NCBI GenBank assembly: GCA_022842185.1
Contig: JALHQB010000033.1
Coordinates: 1 to 51,687 of the forward strand
Reading direction: 5' to 3'
DNA: 51,687 nucleotides
Source: Acetobacteraceae bacterium
Lineage (GTDB): Bacteria > Pseudomonadota > Alphaproteobacteria > Acetobacterales > Acetobacteraceae
Of the stretch, positions 1-8,291 are shown piece after piece (positions within the stretch are counted from its first letter, which is position 1; the number at the start of each line of letters is the position of its first letter). Both the position numbers and the translations under genes were made by a program. Under the pieces are notes generated by a model. It had not been told where the DNA came from and did no database searches. It saw only the letters and a program-made list of their open reading frames with translations.

Positions 1-2085
1 GCACCGGCACCGGCTGCCGCGCCGGCCCCGCCAGCCACGCCGCCGCCCGCCCCGCCGGCCGCCGCCGAAGCGCTGCTGGCGCCCAATACCCTGGGCGCGC
101 AGGTGCTCGACGGCGCATCCCAAAGGCTCACGGCGCTGTCCGAGCAAATGTCGTCGGCGGTGCGGGCGATCGCCGACCTGCCATCCCTGATCGCCTGGGC
201 GTCCTCCATGGCACGGGACCCGGTCACGCAGAACCGCGTCATCGATGCGGCCTGGAAGCTGATGCTGGTGCTCGGCCTGGGCCTGATCGCCGAATGGGCC
301 GCGGCGCGGACGCTGACTCGGGCGCGCGAGGCGCTCGATTCGCGCGCCCCGGTGGAAGGCGAGGCCTATTCCTGGCTTCGCCGCATTCCGCTGGTCATTG
401 CGCGGCTGGGGCTGGACCTGCTGCCGATCGCGGCCTTTGCCATCGTCTCCTACGGCTTGATCAGCGCTGTGCAGCCGCTGCCCACCACCAAGCTCGTGAT
501 GCTGACGGTGAACAACACCTACATGGCCTCGCGCGCCGTGATGGTGGTGTCGCGCATGCTGCTCTCCCCGGCCTCCCCGATGCTGCGGCTGCTGCCCGTG
601 GCGGATGAGACGGCGGCTTACATCACCATCTGGCTGCGCCGCATCACCGTGGTCATCCTGGTGGGCTACGCCGCGGCCGAGGCCGGGCTGCAATTCGGCC
701 TGCCCTGGACGGCGTATGATTCGATCCTGCGCCTGTGCATGTTGCTGGTGACGCTGTTCCTCGTCATCGTCATCCTGCAGAACCGTACGGCGGTATCCGA
801 CGTGCTGCGCGCGCCCGCATTGGCCGAAGGCACCAATCCGGACGGCACGCGCCGCGTGTTGCGCGCATTCCGCGACCGCGCCGCGGAAATCTGGCACCTC
901 ATTGCCATTGCCTGGCTGGTCGCCGCCTGGGGCGTCTGGGCGCTGGAAGTGCAGGGCGGGTTCTGGCGCCTGATCCGCATCTCGCTGCTGACGCTTCTCG
1001 TCGTCGGTGGTGCGCGACTGGTCGACATGGGAATGCGGCGCGTCATCCAACGCGCCTTCCGCATCACCCCCGACCTGGCGCGCCGCTATGCGGGGCTGGA
1101 GAGCCGGGCCAACCGGTACCTGCCCGTGCTCAAGGGCGTCTTCTCCTTCTTCATCGGCGGCATTGCGCTGCTGCTGCTGCTCGAGGTGTGGGGCTTGGAG
1201 GCCTTCGCGTGGTTCGGGCAAGGCAAGCTCGGCAGCCGGCTGGTCGGCTCGCTTGCGTCCATGGGCTTGACCCTGCTGGTCGCCATGGGGGCCTGGGAAG
1301 CCGCGAACGAGGCGATCGAGCGCCACCTGACGCATCTGTCGCGCGATGCCAAGGCGGCGCGCAGTGCCCGCGTCCGCACGCTTCTGCCCATGCTGCGCAC
1401 GGCGCTGATGATCACCATCCTGATCGTCGTCGCCTTCATCTTCCTCACCGAGATCGGCGTGAACGTCGCGCCGCTGATCGCCGGTGCCGGTGTCGTCGGC
1501 ATCGCCATCGGCTTCGGATCGCAGACCCTGGTGCGGGATGTCATCACCGGCATCTTCCTGCTGTTCGAGGATGCGGTGGCGGTCGGCGATGTCGTGCAGG
1601 TCGGCGGGCTGTCGGGCGTGGTCGAGCAATTGTCGATCCGGTCGATCAAGCTGCGCGCGCAGGATGGCAGCCTGCACATCATCCCGTTCAGCGCCGTCAC
1701 CACCGTGACCAACATGACGCGCGACTTCGCCTTCGCGGTGATCGACGTCTCGGTCGCCTATGGCGAGGATACCGACCGGGTGACCGAGGTGCTGCGCCAG
1801 ATCGCCGTCGAGATCCGCGAGGATGTGAAGTGGCGCCCGGTGATCCGCGACGACCTCGACATCCTGGGCGTCGAGCGGCTGGGGGATTCCGGCGTCATTA
1901 TTCGTATCCGGCTCAAGACCGACCCGTCCCAGCGCTGGGGCGTGGCGCGCGAGCTCAATCGCCGCATCAAGCGCCGCTTCGACGAGCTTGGGATCGAGAT
2001 TCCCTATCCGCACCAGAAGCTGGTGATGGAGCGGGCGCCCGAGCGCCACCCGGCGGAGGCCGCGACGGCCCCGGCGGTGGAGTAG
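1..2085 (+). CDS. MscS-family mechanosensitive ion channel (5' end outside window)
   Basis: The reading frame is open from the first base of the window, so the true start lies upstream; a GTG at 103 is only an internal candidate. The first 30 or so visible residues are an Ala/Pro-rich linker, as often follows the signal peptide of long periplasmic MscS homologues. Several hydrophobic membrane segments follow. The conserved MscS pore and beta domain lies near the C-terminus: a Gly/Ala-rich pore helix (LIAGAGVVGIAIGFGSQ), then GIFLLFEDAVAVGDVVQVGG and the cytoplasmic alpha/beta domain ending in PYPHQKLVME. By family it is an inner-membrane channel opened by membrane tension that releases solutes on osmotic downshock. 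At over 690 visible residues it is a long MscM/YbdG-like form. What gates it, or whether it has another role, cannot be told from sequence. Confidence 0.9.
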   Translation, partial: APAPAAAPAPPATPPPAPPAAAEALLAPNTLGAQVLDGASQRLTALSEQMSSAVRAIADLPSLIAWASSMARDPVTQNRVIDAAWKLMLVLGLGLIAEWAAARTLTRAREALDSRAPVEGEAYSWLRRIPLVIARLGLDLLPIAAFAIVSYGLISAVQPLPTTKLVMLTVNNTYMASRAVMVVSRMLLSPASPMLRLLPVADETAAYITIWLRRITVVILVGYAAAEAGLQFGLPWTAYDSILRLCMLLVTLFLVIVILQNRTAVSDVLRAPALAEGTNPDGTRRVLRAFRDRAAEIWHLIAIAWLVAAWGVWALEVQGGFWRLIRISLLTLLVVGGARLVDMGMRRVIQRAFRITPDLARRYAGLESRANRYLPVLKGVFSFFIGGIALLLLLEVWGLEAFAWFGQGKLGSRLVGSLASMGLTLLVAMGAWEAANEAIERHLTHLSRDAKAARSARVRTLLPMLRTALMITILIVVAFIFLTEIGVNVAPLIAGAGVVGIAIGFGSQTLVRDVITGIFLLFEDAVAVGDVVQVGGLSGVVEQLSIRSIKLRAQDGSLHIIPFSAVTTVTNMTRDFAFAVIDVSVAYGEDTDRVTEVLRQIAVEIREDVKWRPVIRDDLDILGVERLGDSGVIIRIRLKTDPSQRWGVARELNRRIKRRFDELGIEIPYPHQKLVMERAPERHPAEAATAPAVE

Positions 2086-2295
2086 AGCCGTATGCGACCG
2101 GCTGCGCCTGCCCAGGGATTGGGCGTTGGTCAGCTGCGGCGCCTGCGCTCATCGGGCGCGCCGGCAGGCGGATGCCGGCGGTGACGAATGCTGGACCCGC
2201 TGGCATGACGCGATGCGCGCGCCGCTGCGCAGGTGCGCGGGCGCATCGCATCCTGCGCGCGGAACGTCGGTGCCGGCGCGGGACGGCCTGATCGA

Positions 2296-2323
2296 TCATC
2301 GTCACGCGCCTGACCCAGGCGCG
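2296..2323. repeat. GCGCCTGA palindrome, copy 1
   Basis: An 8-bp perfect stem (2305-2312 with 2316-2323, loop ACC) lies just past the 3' end of the minus-strand gene that stops at 2326. The left flank, CATCGTCACGCGCCTG, matches the flank of the palindrome at 38311-38326 almost exactly, and the stem recurs at 5857-5884. There is no T-run, so it is either a Rho-independent-like end lacking a U tract or an interspersed palindrome. The rest of the 2086-2325 gap shows nothing I can name. Confidence 0.55.
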
Positions 2324-2325
2324 CG

Positions 2326-2934
2326 TCACCCCTGGCGCAGCTTCGCCACCTCCGCCTCCAGCGCCGCGATGCGATCATCCCGTTCGGTGATGGCGCGCAG
2401 GACGTCCTCCGCCTCGAAGCGTTGCGGGATGTGCTGCGGGCAATTCGCATCCCAGGCCGTGACGCGGATGACGATGGCCTGCTCGGCGCGCGCCTCGATC
2501 CCCGCCGGGGTCAGCGTGGCCAGCAAGGCGGGGTCATCGGATACGACGCGCGCCTGACCCCAGATCTTCACGCGGCGGCGCTGGACGTAGTCCATCAGGA
2601 AGAGCTGGACGCGCGGATTCTCGGACAGGTTGCCCAGGCTGATGTACTGCCGGTTGCCGGACAGGTCCGCGAAGGCGAGGGTTTCCGCATCCAGCACGCG
2701 CAGGAACCCCGGCGGCCCGCCGCGATGCTGGATGTAGGGCTGTCCGTCTGCACTGGCGGTGGCGAGGTAGAAGCTGCGTTGCGCGGCGATGAAGGCGGAG
2801 ATGTCGGGCGTGATCTCGGTCTGCCAGCCGCCGCGGCGTTCGCGGCGCGCGTTGGATTCGCGCGACCCGCGTGCCGCCTGGATGGCCTTCACCGAGGGGG
2901 AAAAGGCGACGTCGCTCGATGGTGCTTTGTCCAT
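2326..2934 (-). CDS. Pyridoxamine 5'-phosphate oxidase-like FMN split-barrel protein
   Basis: 202 residues. After a charged N-terminus, the segment ISAFIAAQRSFYLATASADG followed by PYIQHRGGPPGFLRV is the typical start of the PNPOx-like split barrel that binds FMN or F420. FADLSGNRQYISLGNL and the NPRVQLFLMDY strand complete the fold. The C-terminus ends in a short heptad-like helix (ITERDDRIAALEAEVAKL), probably a coiled coil. Family members reduce small molecules or bind flavin/heme. This one is the stand-alone type seen widely in proteobacteria, not true PdxH, which is longer at the C-terminus and has a conserved substrate-binding tail. It is monocistronic and shares its strand with the reductase upstream. 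The substrate is unknown. Confidence 0.82.
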   Translation of the reverse strand: MDKAPSSDVAFSPSVKAIQAARGSRESNARRERRGGWQTEITPDISAFIAAQRSFYLATASADGQPYIQHRGGPPGFLRVLDAETLAFADLSGNRQYISLGNLSENPRVQLFLMDYVQRRRVKIWGQARVVSDDPALLATLTPAGIEARAEQAIVIRVTAWDANCPQHIPQRFEAEDVLRAITERDDRIAALEAEVAKLRQG

Positions 2935-3038
2935 GGCAGGGTCCTCACCGTGCTCCCGACGTCGCTTGCATCAACCGCCAGGGTGCAGTTCGGCGTGCAA
3001 CTCGGCGGATGGTCGATCTCCCCGAAGGGATACGCGAT

Positions 3039-3959
3039 TCACCCAGCCGCCAGGCGGCCGGCATAGACCCGCAGATGCGTGTACGCCGCCGAGACGAGCG
3101 GCGTATCGATGCCGTGGCGTTTCGCCCGCGCTTCGAGATCACCGATGATCTGGTCGGCCTCCACCGGCAGCCCGGCCACCAGGTCGCGATACATGGAGGA
3201 GGCCATCGGCGATCCCTTCTGCGTGAGCTGCTTGGTGATCGTCTCCAGGAAGGCCGGGCTTGGGGCGATGCCGTCCGTCTCGATCACGCGCACCACCTCG
3301 CCCAGCAGGCGCAGCACGAATTCGCGTCCACCAGGCGCCGCCTCGATCTCGCCGATCGTCCCGCGCATCAGGCCGCAGATGCCGCCCATGGTCGCCAGCA
3401 GCGTCCACTTCTCCCACATCTCGCGCGCGACAGTCGGCGTCAGCCGGGCCGTGAAGCCCGCGCCCTGCATGGTGGCGTCGAGCGCCGCCGTGCGTTCGGA
3501 CACGCTGCCGTCGAATTCGCCGTAGGCCAGTTCCTGGAACGGCGCCAACTGCTTGATGCGGCCTTCCGCATCGATCGTGGTGGCGACCTTGCAGACGCCG
3601 CCGATCAACGCTGTGCCGAAGCGCTCCCGGATCATATCGACATGACGCATGCCGTTGAGCAACGGCATCACCACCGTTCCGGGACCGACCGCCGGCGCCA
3701 TGTCCAGCAGCGCCTGGTCCAGCCCGAAGGCTTTCACGGCGAGGATGACGGCGTCATACGGCCCATCGATCGACCCCGCCGCGACGAGCTTTGGTTGCAG
3801 CGTCACATCGCCATGTGGGCTGACCAACGTCAGCCCCTGCGTGCGCAGCTGTTCCGCCCTGCCTGCGCGCACAAGGAAGGTGACGTCGCGGCCCGCCTGC
3901 GCCAGCCTTCCACCGAAATACCCGCCGGTTGCCCCGGCACCGACGACGAGAACGCGCAT
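3039..3959 (-). CDS. Ketopantoate reductase family protein (PanE/ApbA-like)
   Basis: 306 residues. The Rossmann nucleotide-binding motif GAGATGGYFGGRLAQAG begins at residue 7. The middle of the protein has VKAFGLDQAL and MPLLNGMRH, matching the family's conserved NG segment, and the C-terminal helical domain contains REMWEKWTLLATMGG, where the family places its catalytic lysine. Ketopantoate reductases make D-pantoate with NADPH in CoA biosynthesis, but genomes of this type carry several paralogues that act on other 2-keto acids. No panB or panC gene is adjacent, so a specific role in pantothenate synthesis is not supported here. The start ATG is the only one before the nucleotide-binding motif. 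Confidence 0.85.
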   Translation of the reverse strand: MRVLVVGAGATGGYFGGRLAQAGRDVTFLVRAGRAEQLRTQGLTLVSPHGDVTLQPKLVAAGSIDGPYDAVILAVKAFGLDQALLDMAPAVGPGTVVMPLLNGMRHVDMIRERFGTALIGGVCKVATTIDAEGRIKQLAPFQELAYGEFDGSVSERTAALDATMQGAGFTARLTPTVAREMWEKWTLLATMGGICGLMRGTIGEIEAAPGGREFVLRLLGEVVRVIETDGIAPSPAFLETITKQLTQKGSPMASSMYRDLVAGLPVEADQIIGDLEARAKRHGIDTPLVSAAYTHLRVYAGRLAAG

Positions 3960-4058
3960 TGAAGTGCTCCTGCCAGCCGTAATCCCGGCTGAATGTTTGC
4001 GGCGAGGATGGCGCAGGATATGCGTTTGGCAAGGTGTGTACCCCGGGCAGCCGGGCCG

Positions 4059-4775
4059 TCAGTTGCCTTCGCTCGACCGCCATCCACACGCTTCAAGCAG
4101 CGCCGCCATATGCGGCGGCATCGGTGCCACCGCGGCCAACGGCGGTTCGGTTGGCAGGCCGATGCTCCGCGCCAGAAGTTGCAGCCCTGCCGGTGTCGTC
4201 GAGCCATAGACGGGGTCGCCGATGATGGGCCATCCCCGCGCCGCGCAATGCACGCGCAACTGATGCGTCCGCCCAGTTTCCGGTCGCAATGCCATCCAGC
4301 AGGCGCCCGCCCCACGCCCCAGCACCCGCCACCGCGTCACGGCGCGCTGGCCATCCGGATGCACCTCCATCCGCCAGCCGCGCGCAGCGCTCGAAATCTT
4401 CCGCAGCGGGGCGTCGATCACGCCCTCATCCTCATCCGGACCGCCGCGCAGCGCGGCCCAATAGACCTTCTCCGCCAGGCCCGCCGAGAAGATCCGGCCG
4501 AGCGCCCCAAGCGCCGGCTTGGTCCGACCCAGAACCAGGCACCCCGCGGTGTCGGTGTCCAGCCGGTGCGCCGGCTGCGGGAGGTGCCGCCGGCCCATCT
4601 GCAGGGCGGGGAGCCAGTCCTCGACCGAGGCGCCGCCCCTTGGGCCGCGATGCACCGGCAGCCCCGCCGGCTTGTCGAGCACCATCACATCATCGCGCAG
4701 CAGCAGGATGCGCGCGGCAATCGCCGGCGGCGGCGCTTTGCGCGGGGCGGCCGGGCGTGGGAGTCTGTCTCGCAT
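4059..4775 (-). CDS. RluA-family RNA pseudouridine synthase
   Basis: 238 residues from the ATG at 4775. HRLDTDTAG carries the catalytic Asp (residue 73) used by all RluA-type enzymes, followed by EKVYWAAL, ETGRTHQLRVH and the GDPVYG segment. There is no N-terminal S4 domain, so this is the short form of the family, which modifies a uridine in rRNA or tRNA; the target is unknown. An upstream in-frame start at 4829 would place 18 extra residues inside the divergent kinase gene and shows no family similarity. With the start at 4775, the start codon overlaps the start codon of the plus-strand kinase by 2 bp, so each gene's translation signals lie inside the other's coding sequence. Confidence 0.88.
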   Translation of the reverse strand: MRDRLPRPAAPRKAPPPAIAARILLLRDDVMVLDKPAGLPVHRGPRGGASVEDWLPALQMGRRHLPQPAHRLDTDTAGCLVLGRTKPALGALGRIFSAGLAEKVYWAALRGGPDEDEGVIDAPLRKISSAARGWRMEVHPDGQRAVTRWRVLGRGAGACWMALRPETGRTHQLRVHCAARGWPIIGDPVYGSTTPAGLQLLARSIGLPTEPPLAAVAPMPPHMAALLEACGWRSSEGN

Positions 4776-5673
4776 GATGTCAGTACCCCCTCTCGTCATC
4801 TGCCTCGGCAACGTCGTCGCAGACCACACATTCCGGGTCGAGGATATCCCCCAGCCGCCGGCGAAGATCGCGGCGCGGTCCTACAGCATCGGCCCCGGCG
4901 GCATGGCGGCCAATGCGGCGATCGCAGCGGTGCGGCTGGGCGGGCGGGCGGCCTTCTGGGGCCGGGTGGGGGAGGACCTTAATGGCGAGCCACTCGCCAC
5001 CGCGCTGGCCGGGGAGGGTGTCGATGTGTCGGGGCTGCGCCGCGTGCCGGGCGGTCGCACGCCGGTCGGGGCGGTGCTGGTGGACCCCCGGGGCGAACGG
5101 ACGATCATCTCCTTCCGCGGGTCCGGCCTGGGAACCGACCCGGGCTGGTTGCCGCTCGACGCGTTGAAGGACGCGGGCGCGCTGTGCTGCGACCCCCGCT
5201 GGCAGGAGGGCGTGGCCGTCGCGGCCGCGGCCGCCCGCGCATCCGGGGTGCCGGTGGTGCTGGATGGCGAGCGCAGTGAAACGCGCATCCTGGTGGATCT
5301 GGTGCCACGCGTGGACCACGCGATCTTCTCCGTCACCGGCCTGGCCAATTTCGCGCCAGGCTGTTCGCCCGAAGAAGGGTTGCGCCGGGCCCTCGCCAGC
5401 GGGCCGGTGCAGGTCGCCGCGGTGACGCAGGGGGAAAAAGGCGTGCTGTGGGTGGTCCCCGACGCGGCGAAGGCCGAACGCACTCCGGCCTTTCCCGTGG
5501 AGGCAACCAATACCACCGGTGCCGGGGACGTCTTCCACGGCGCCTACGCCTTGGCCATGGCCGAACGGATGCCGGTTCCCATCGCGATGCGGTTTGCCTC
5601 GGCCGCCGGAGCGCTTCGCGCGCGAGATGGCGCCACGCCTTCGCGCGCCATGGTGGATACGTTGTTGGGCTGA
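4774..5673 (+). CDS. PfkB-family sugar/nucleoside kinase
   Basis: 299 residues. The N-terminus ICLGNVVADHTFRV and SIGPGGMAANAAIAAVRLGG form the ribokinase-fold sugar-binding signature. The C-terminal signature TNTTGAGDVFHGAYA gives the anion hole and the catalytic base Asp252. The family phosphorylates ribose, fructose derivatives, adenosine and similar compounds. The sequence fits the general PfkB type and I cannot assign a substrate; a sulfofructose- or fructosamine-type kinase is possible. Start: ATG at 4774, or the next codon at 4777; a GGGAG lies about 10 bases upstream, inside the rluA gene. It converges on the XRE regulator, with hairpins between them. Confidence 0.88.
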   Translation: MMSVPPLVICLGNVVADHTFRVEDIPQPPAKIAARSYSIGPGGMAANAAIAAVRLGGRAAFWGRVGEDLNGEPLATALAGEGVDVSGLRRVPGGRTPVGAVLVDPRGERTIISFRGSGLGTDPGWLPLDALKDAGALCCDPRWQEGVAVAAAAARASGVPVVLDGERSETRILVDLVPRVDHAIFSVTGLANFAPGCSPEEGLRRALASGPVQVAAVTQGEKGVLWVVPDAAKAERTPAFPVEATNTTGAGDVFHGAYALAMAERMPVPIAMRFASAAGALRARDGATPSRAMVDTLLG

Positions 5674-5817
5674 TGTCCGGCCGGTTCGGCGGTCGCCAGC
5701 CTTAAGGCGAGATCGGCTTACATTCGTAAGCCGACCCCACTCTAACCTTCTGTTTTTCTCGTGTGATTCAGACCTCCGGTGCGTGCGCACCCGCGGTCAT
5801 CACGTCCTGAAACAGTT

Positions 5818-5845
5818 CGCCCCCGACTGAGGCCAGTCAGGGGCG
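5818..5845. repeat. Hairpin 1 of the 5.8-kb cluster
   Basis: 12-bp arms (5818-5829 and 5834-5845) with one mismatch and a 4-base loop; the arm reads CGCCCCTGACTG. It is followed by GTTAGAGCGGATC, similar to the TTTAGAGCG that opens hairpin 3. Confidence 0.7.
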
Positions 5846-5856
5846 TTAGAGCGGAT

Positions 5857-5884
5857 CGCGCCTGACCGGACTCAGTCAGGCGCG
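5857..5884. repeat. Hairpin 2: GCGCCTGA palindrome, copy 2
   Basis: Perfect 10-bp arms, CGCGCCTGAC (5857-5866) and its complement (5875-5884), with an 8-base loop. The stem core is shared with copies at 2305-2323 and 38318-38347, all downstream of gene ends. Confidence 0.75.
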
Positions 5885-5908
5885 TGAAGATGCTTGCTCA
5901 AACAGGAA

Positions 5909-5954
5909 TTTAGAGCGTTTTGCGCCAGAACAGTCTGGCGAAAAACGCTCTAAA
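5909..5954. repeat. Hairpin 3: 21-bp inverted repeat
   Basis: Two 21-base arms (5909-5929 and 5934-5954) with a single mismatch and a 4-base loop, beginning TTTAGAGCGTTTT. The arms contain T-runs on both strands, so it could act as a bidirectional terminator for pfkB and the XRE gene. It could also be an interspersed palindromic unit. Confidence 0.8.
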
Positions 5955-6014
5955 ATGCTTAATTAGAGAGTCGCTTGCAACGTTTTGCGCCTGCACGATT
6001 TGGCGCGAGGCAGC

Positions 6015-6470
6015 CTAATCGGTCGGCGACAGCGTCTTGATCAGGTCGAACACGCGCTTGCGCACCGATGAATCCGTGATGCGGTAATAGGCACGCACCA
6101 GTTCGAGCGTTTCCCGCCGATGCAGCGTGTCGTCCTCGAAGCCTTCCTGGCCCTCGGCGAACCCAAAGGCGGACCCGCGCGACCGGGTGGCGGTATTGCC
6201 GCCAAGTTCGGGCGACATGTCGTCGAAGAAGAAGCCGATGGGGACGTCCAGCACACGGGCGAGGTCGAAAAGGCGGCTCGCGCCGATGCGGTTTACGCCG
6301 CGTTCATACTTCTGGATCTGCTGGAATGTCAGACCCAGGGCTTCGCCCAGCTTCTCCTGGCTCATGCCAAGAAGCGTGCGACGCAACCGCACACGCGTGC
6401 CGACGTGGACGTCGATGGGACTCGCGCGATGCTCGCGTTCCACCCGTTCCACCGTCTCATTGGTCGACAT
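6015..6470 (-). CDS. XRE-family helix-turn-helix transcriptional regulator
   Basis: 151 residues from the ATG at 6470, chosen because GGAGG sits 5 bases upstream. An in-frame ATG at 6497 with GGGAG about 8 bases upstream would add 9 residues. The HTH domain covers about residues 25-80: GTRVRLRRTLLGMSQEKLGE, then LTFQQIQKYERGVNRIGASR and the LARVLDVPIGFFFDDM end of the fold. The rest is an acidic linker and a C-terminal helix (ETLELVRAYYRITDSSVRKR). Single-domain XRE proteins of this type are common in alphaproteobacteria directly after lnt. Upstream of it lie a promoter-like sequence and a 15-bp palindrome that fit autoregulation. Targets are unknown. In related genomes, as I recall, metK and trmB often follow; here a convergent kinase does. 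Confidence 0.87.
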   Translation of the reverse strand: MSTNETVERVEREHRASPIDVHVGTRVRLRRTLLGMSQEKLGEALGLTFQQIQKYERGVNRIGASRLFDLARVLDVPIGFFFDDMSPELGGNTATRSRGSAFGFAEGQEGFEDDTLHRRETLELVRAYYRITDSSVRKRVFDLIKTLSPTD

Positions 6471-6548
6471 TCGCACCTCCGCTGCCGCGCCCGCCATGAA
6501 AAATCTCCCGCCGCGATCGCGGCGAATACAGCCCTAGCCCCGAACGCA

Positions 6549-6577
6549 GGAGTAGTCAGACGTTCATCATTCGTCAA
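6549..6577 (-). promoter_or_regulatory. Candidate sigma-70-like promoter of the XRE gene
   Basis: Read on the minus strand: TTGACG (6577-6572), a 17-base spacer, then TACTCC (6554-6549). Spacing is ideal and the -35 is near consensus, but the -10 is weak. It lies in the most AT-rich stretch nearby and gives a leader of about 45-75 bases depending on the start used. Confidence 0.45.
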
Positions 6578-6590
6578 CTCTTTTTCTTAT

Positions 6591-6605
6591 TCTCAATAAT
6601 TGAGA
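6591..6605. promoter_or_regulatory. Candidate operator: 7-1-7 palindrome
   Basis: TCTCAAT-A-ATTGAGA is a perfect palindrome with one central base. It sits about 14 bp upstream of the candidate -35 of the XRE gene and just past the lnt 3' end (6651). Size, AT-rich content and position fit a dimeric XRE repressor site. This is inference from position. Confidence 0.45.
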
Positions 6606-6650
6606 CGACACCCGCGGGCGTCCCTCACGCATCATGAACGCGGCGCGGGC

Positions 6651-8180
6651 CTATGAACGCCCCCTCCACCACCCGAACGTGAATACCCCAACCGATAAAA
6701 TCCCCGTGATCATCAGGCCGAGCCGGGCAAAGGGCGTGGGTGCCAGTGGCGCGGGCAATGGCGCGAGCAGTACCCCCGCTTCCCCAAGGCCGGTGCGTGC
6801 AACCTCACGCCCTCGCGCATCGAACACTGCGGATATGCCCGTCTGCGCGGCGCGGGCGAGCGGCAGCCCTTCCTCGACCGCACGAAGTCGCGCGGCCGCC
6901 AGATGCTGCCATGGACCGGCCGAAATGCCGAACCAGGCGTCGTTCGTCACGTTGACCAACCAGTCCGGCCGTTCGCGCGGTACAACCTGGGCGGGAAAGA
7001 TCACTTCATAGCAAATGAGAGTCCCAAACGGTGGGACAGACCCGACCCGGATCGGCTCAAGCGATTGTCCGGGCGTAAAGTCCATCCCTCCCTGCACCAG
7101 CCGGATCGGCAGCAACCCCGACAGCGGCATGTATTCGCCGAAGGGCACCAGATGGTTCTTGTCGGCCACCCCCCGGACCTCCCCGGCTGGGTCGATCGCG
7201 ACCAGGCTGTTGAAAACCCGCTGCAGGCGCCGGTCCGGCCCGAACTCGGCCCGAACCGTCCCGGTCAACAGGATGGCGCGCTGCGGCAGGGCGCCGGCGA
7301 TGACCTGGCGCACGTCTGGATCATCGGCAACCAGGAACGGCACCGCGGTCTCCGGCCAGATCACCACCAGTGTCTGGTCCTCCGGCAGATCACGCAGCGC
7401 GGTCAGCGCGGCATCGCGCGTGGCATCGATGTAGCGGCGCAGGATCGGGACACGCTGGTCCTCACGCCACTTCACTTCCTGCGCGACATTGCCCTGCACG
7501 ATCATCAGCCCGACCGGGCGCGGTGGCGCTTCCGCCGGCCACAGCCGCACAAGGCCGAAGACCGCGAACCCGGCCAGCGCCGCAGTCCCGCCCAGCATCG
7601 CCCGCCGCCCCAGCAGCGGCGTCGCCGCGATGATGACCGTGGCCAGGGAAAGTCCATGGACGCCCACCCAAGCGGCCGCCTGCACCGGCAGCGCGCCAAA
7701 AGCCCAGACCGTGCCCAGAAGGTTCCACGGGAAGCCGGTGAAGGCCCAGCCACGCAGCAATTCGAACAACACCCAGGCGCCGGCGAAGACCAGAACCCGC
7801 GGCCAACCTGCGCGGACGCGCCAGGCCAGCATGGCCGGCACCGCCACGAACACGGCCAGTGGCAAGGCGAGCGCCGGCACCGCGATGGGCACCAGCCACC
7901 AGTAATTCGCCACATCGGTCAGGATCGCATGGGTGATCCAGTACAGGCCGGCGGTGAAGAACCCCCAGCCCCAGGCGAAGCCCAGCAGGAAGGCGCGCTT
8001 CGCCGTACCCGCCGCACCCAGCATGGCCAGCAGGCCGGGCACCGCCAGCAGCAGCACCGGCACCGCATGGACGGGCGGCAAGGCCAGGGCCGCCAAGGCC
8101 CCCAGGCCGATGACCGTGATCCACAGACGCCAGCCGCGCCGCGACGCGAGATGACCCAGCAAACGATCCCACATGCGCAA
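6651..8180 (-). CDS. lnt: Apolipoprotein N-acyltransferase
   Basis: 509 residues. The N-terminal half is hydrophobic (about six to seven membrane segments to residue 215). It is followed by a nitrilase-fold periplasmic domain with the catalytic triad Glu277 (VIWPETAVPF), Lys341 (DKNHLVPFGEYMP) and Cys390 (TLICYEVIFP), and closed by a final membrane segment near the C-terminus. Lnt transfers an acyl chain from phospholipid to the N-terminal Cys of lipoproteins, the last step of lipoprotein maturation. The length matches the family. It follows corC on the same strand, but a bipartite repeat (8292-8332) lies in the 231-bp junction. Start: ATG at 8180; a second ATG two codons later is equally possible. 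Confidence 0.95.
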   Translation of the reverse strand: MRMWDRLLGHLASRRGWRLWITVIGLGALAALALPPVHAVPVLLLAVPGLLAMLGAAGTAKRAFLLGFAWGWGFFTAGLYWITHAILTDVANYWWLVPIAVPALALPLAVFVAVPAMLAWRVRAGWPRVLVFAGAWVLFELLRGWAFTGFPWNLLGTVWAFGALPVQAAAWVGVHGLSLATVIIAATPLLGRRAMLGGTAALAGFAVFGLVRLWPAEAPPRPVGLMIVQGNVAQEVKWREDQRVPILRRYIDATRDAALTALRDLPEDQTLVVIWPETAVPFLVADDPDVRQVIAGALPQRAILLTGTVRAEFGPDRRLQRVFNSLVAIDPAGEVRGVADKNHLVPFGEYMPLSGLLPIRLVQGGMDFTPGQSLEPIRVGSVPPFGTLICYEVIFPAQVVPRERPDWLVNVTNDAWFGISAGPWQHLAAARLRAVEEGLPLARAAQTGISAVFDARGREVARTGLGEAGVLLAPLPAPLAPTPFARLGLMITGILSVGVFTFGWWRGRS

Positions 8181-8291
8181 GCGGTCCTACAGCGTGATGG
8201 CGGCTGGTGCGACGGCACCGGCGGTCTGGATCACGCGGTTAAGCAAGAGGTTTGGAGAAAGGGTGGCGATGAATAATGGTGGGGAGCGGCA

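Larger units (their letters stand above)
5674..6014. other. 341-bp convergent intergenic region filled with hairpins
   Basis: No gene here. The region separates the 3' ends of the PfkB kinase (plus) and the XRE regulator (minus). The first 140 bp show nothing recognisable. The second half holds three consecutive stem-loops, listed separately, and a weak fourth (GCGCC near 5987 with GGCGC near 6001) whose left flank, CGTTTTGCGCC, repeats part of the third. Together they could stop transcription from both sides. Confidence 0.7.

Noticed and set aside
2140..2190. ATCC-loop hairpin near 2160 (GCCGGC-ATCC-like on the minus strand) as a fourth 89-bp repeat
   Set aside because: The stem pairs imperfectly with offset bases and the following 70 bp do not match the repeat body.
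735..2291. Long plus-strand frame across the MscS gene
   Set aside because: It is the +2-shifted shadow of a clear MscS gene; rich in Arg/Ala/Gly with no domain. Similar long shadows at 2871-3962, 3993-4982, 6903-8276, 10430-11821, 32071-34023, 35084-36481 and 38384-39883 were dropped for the same reason.
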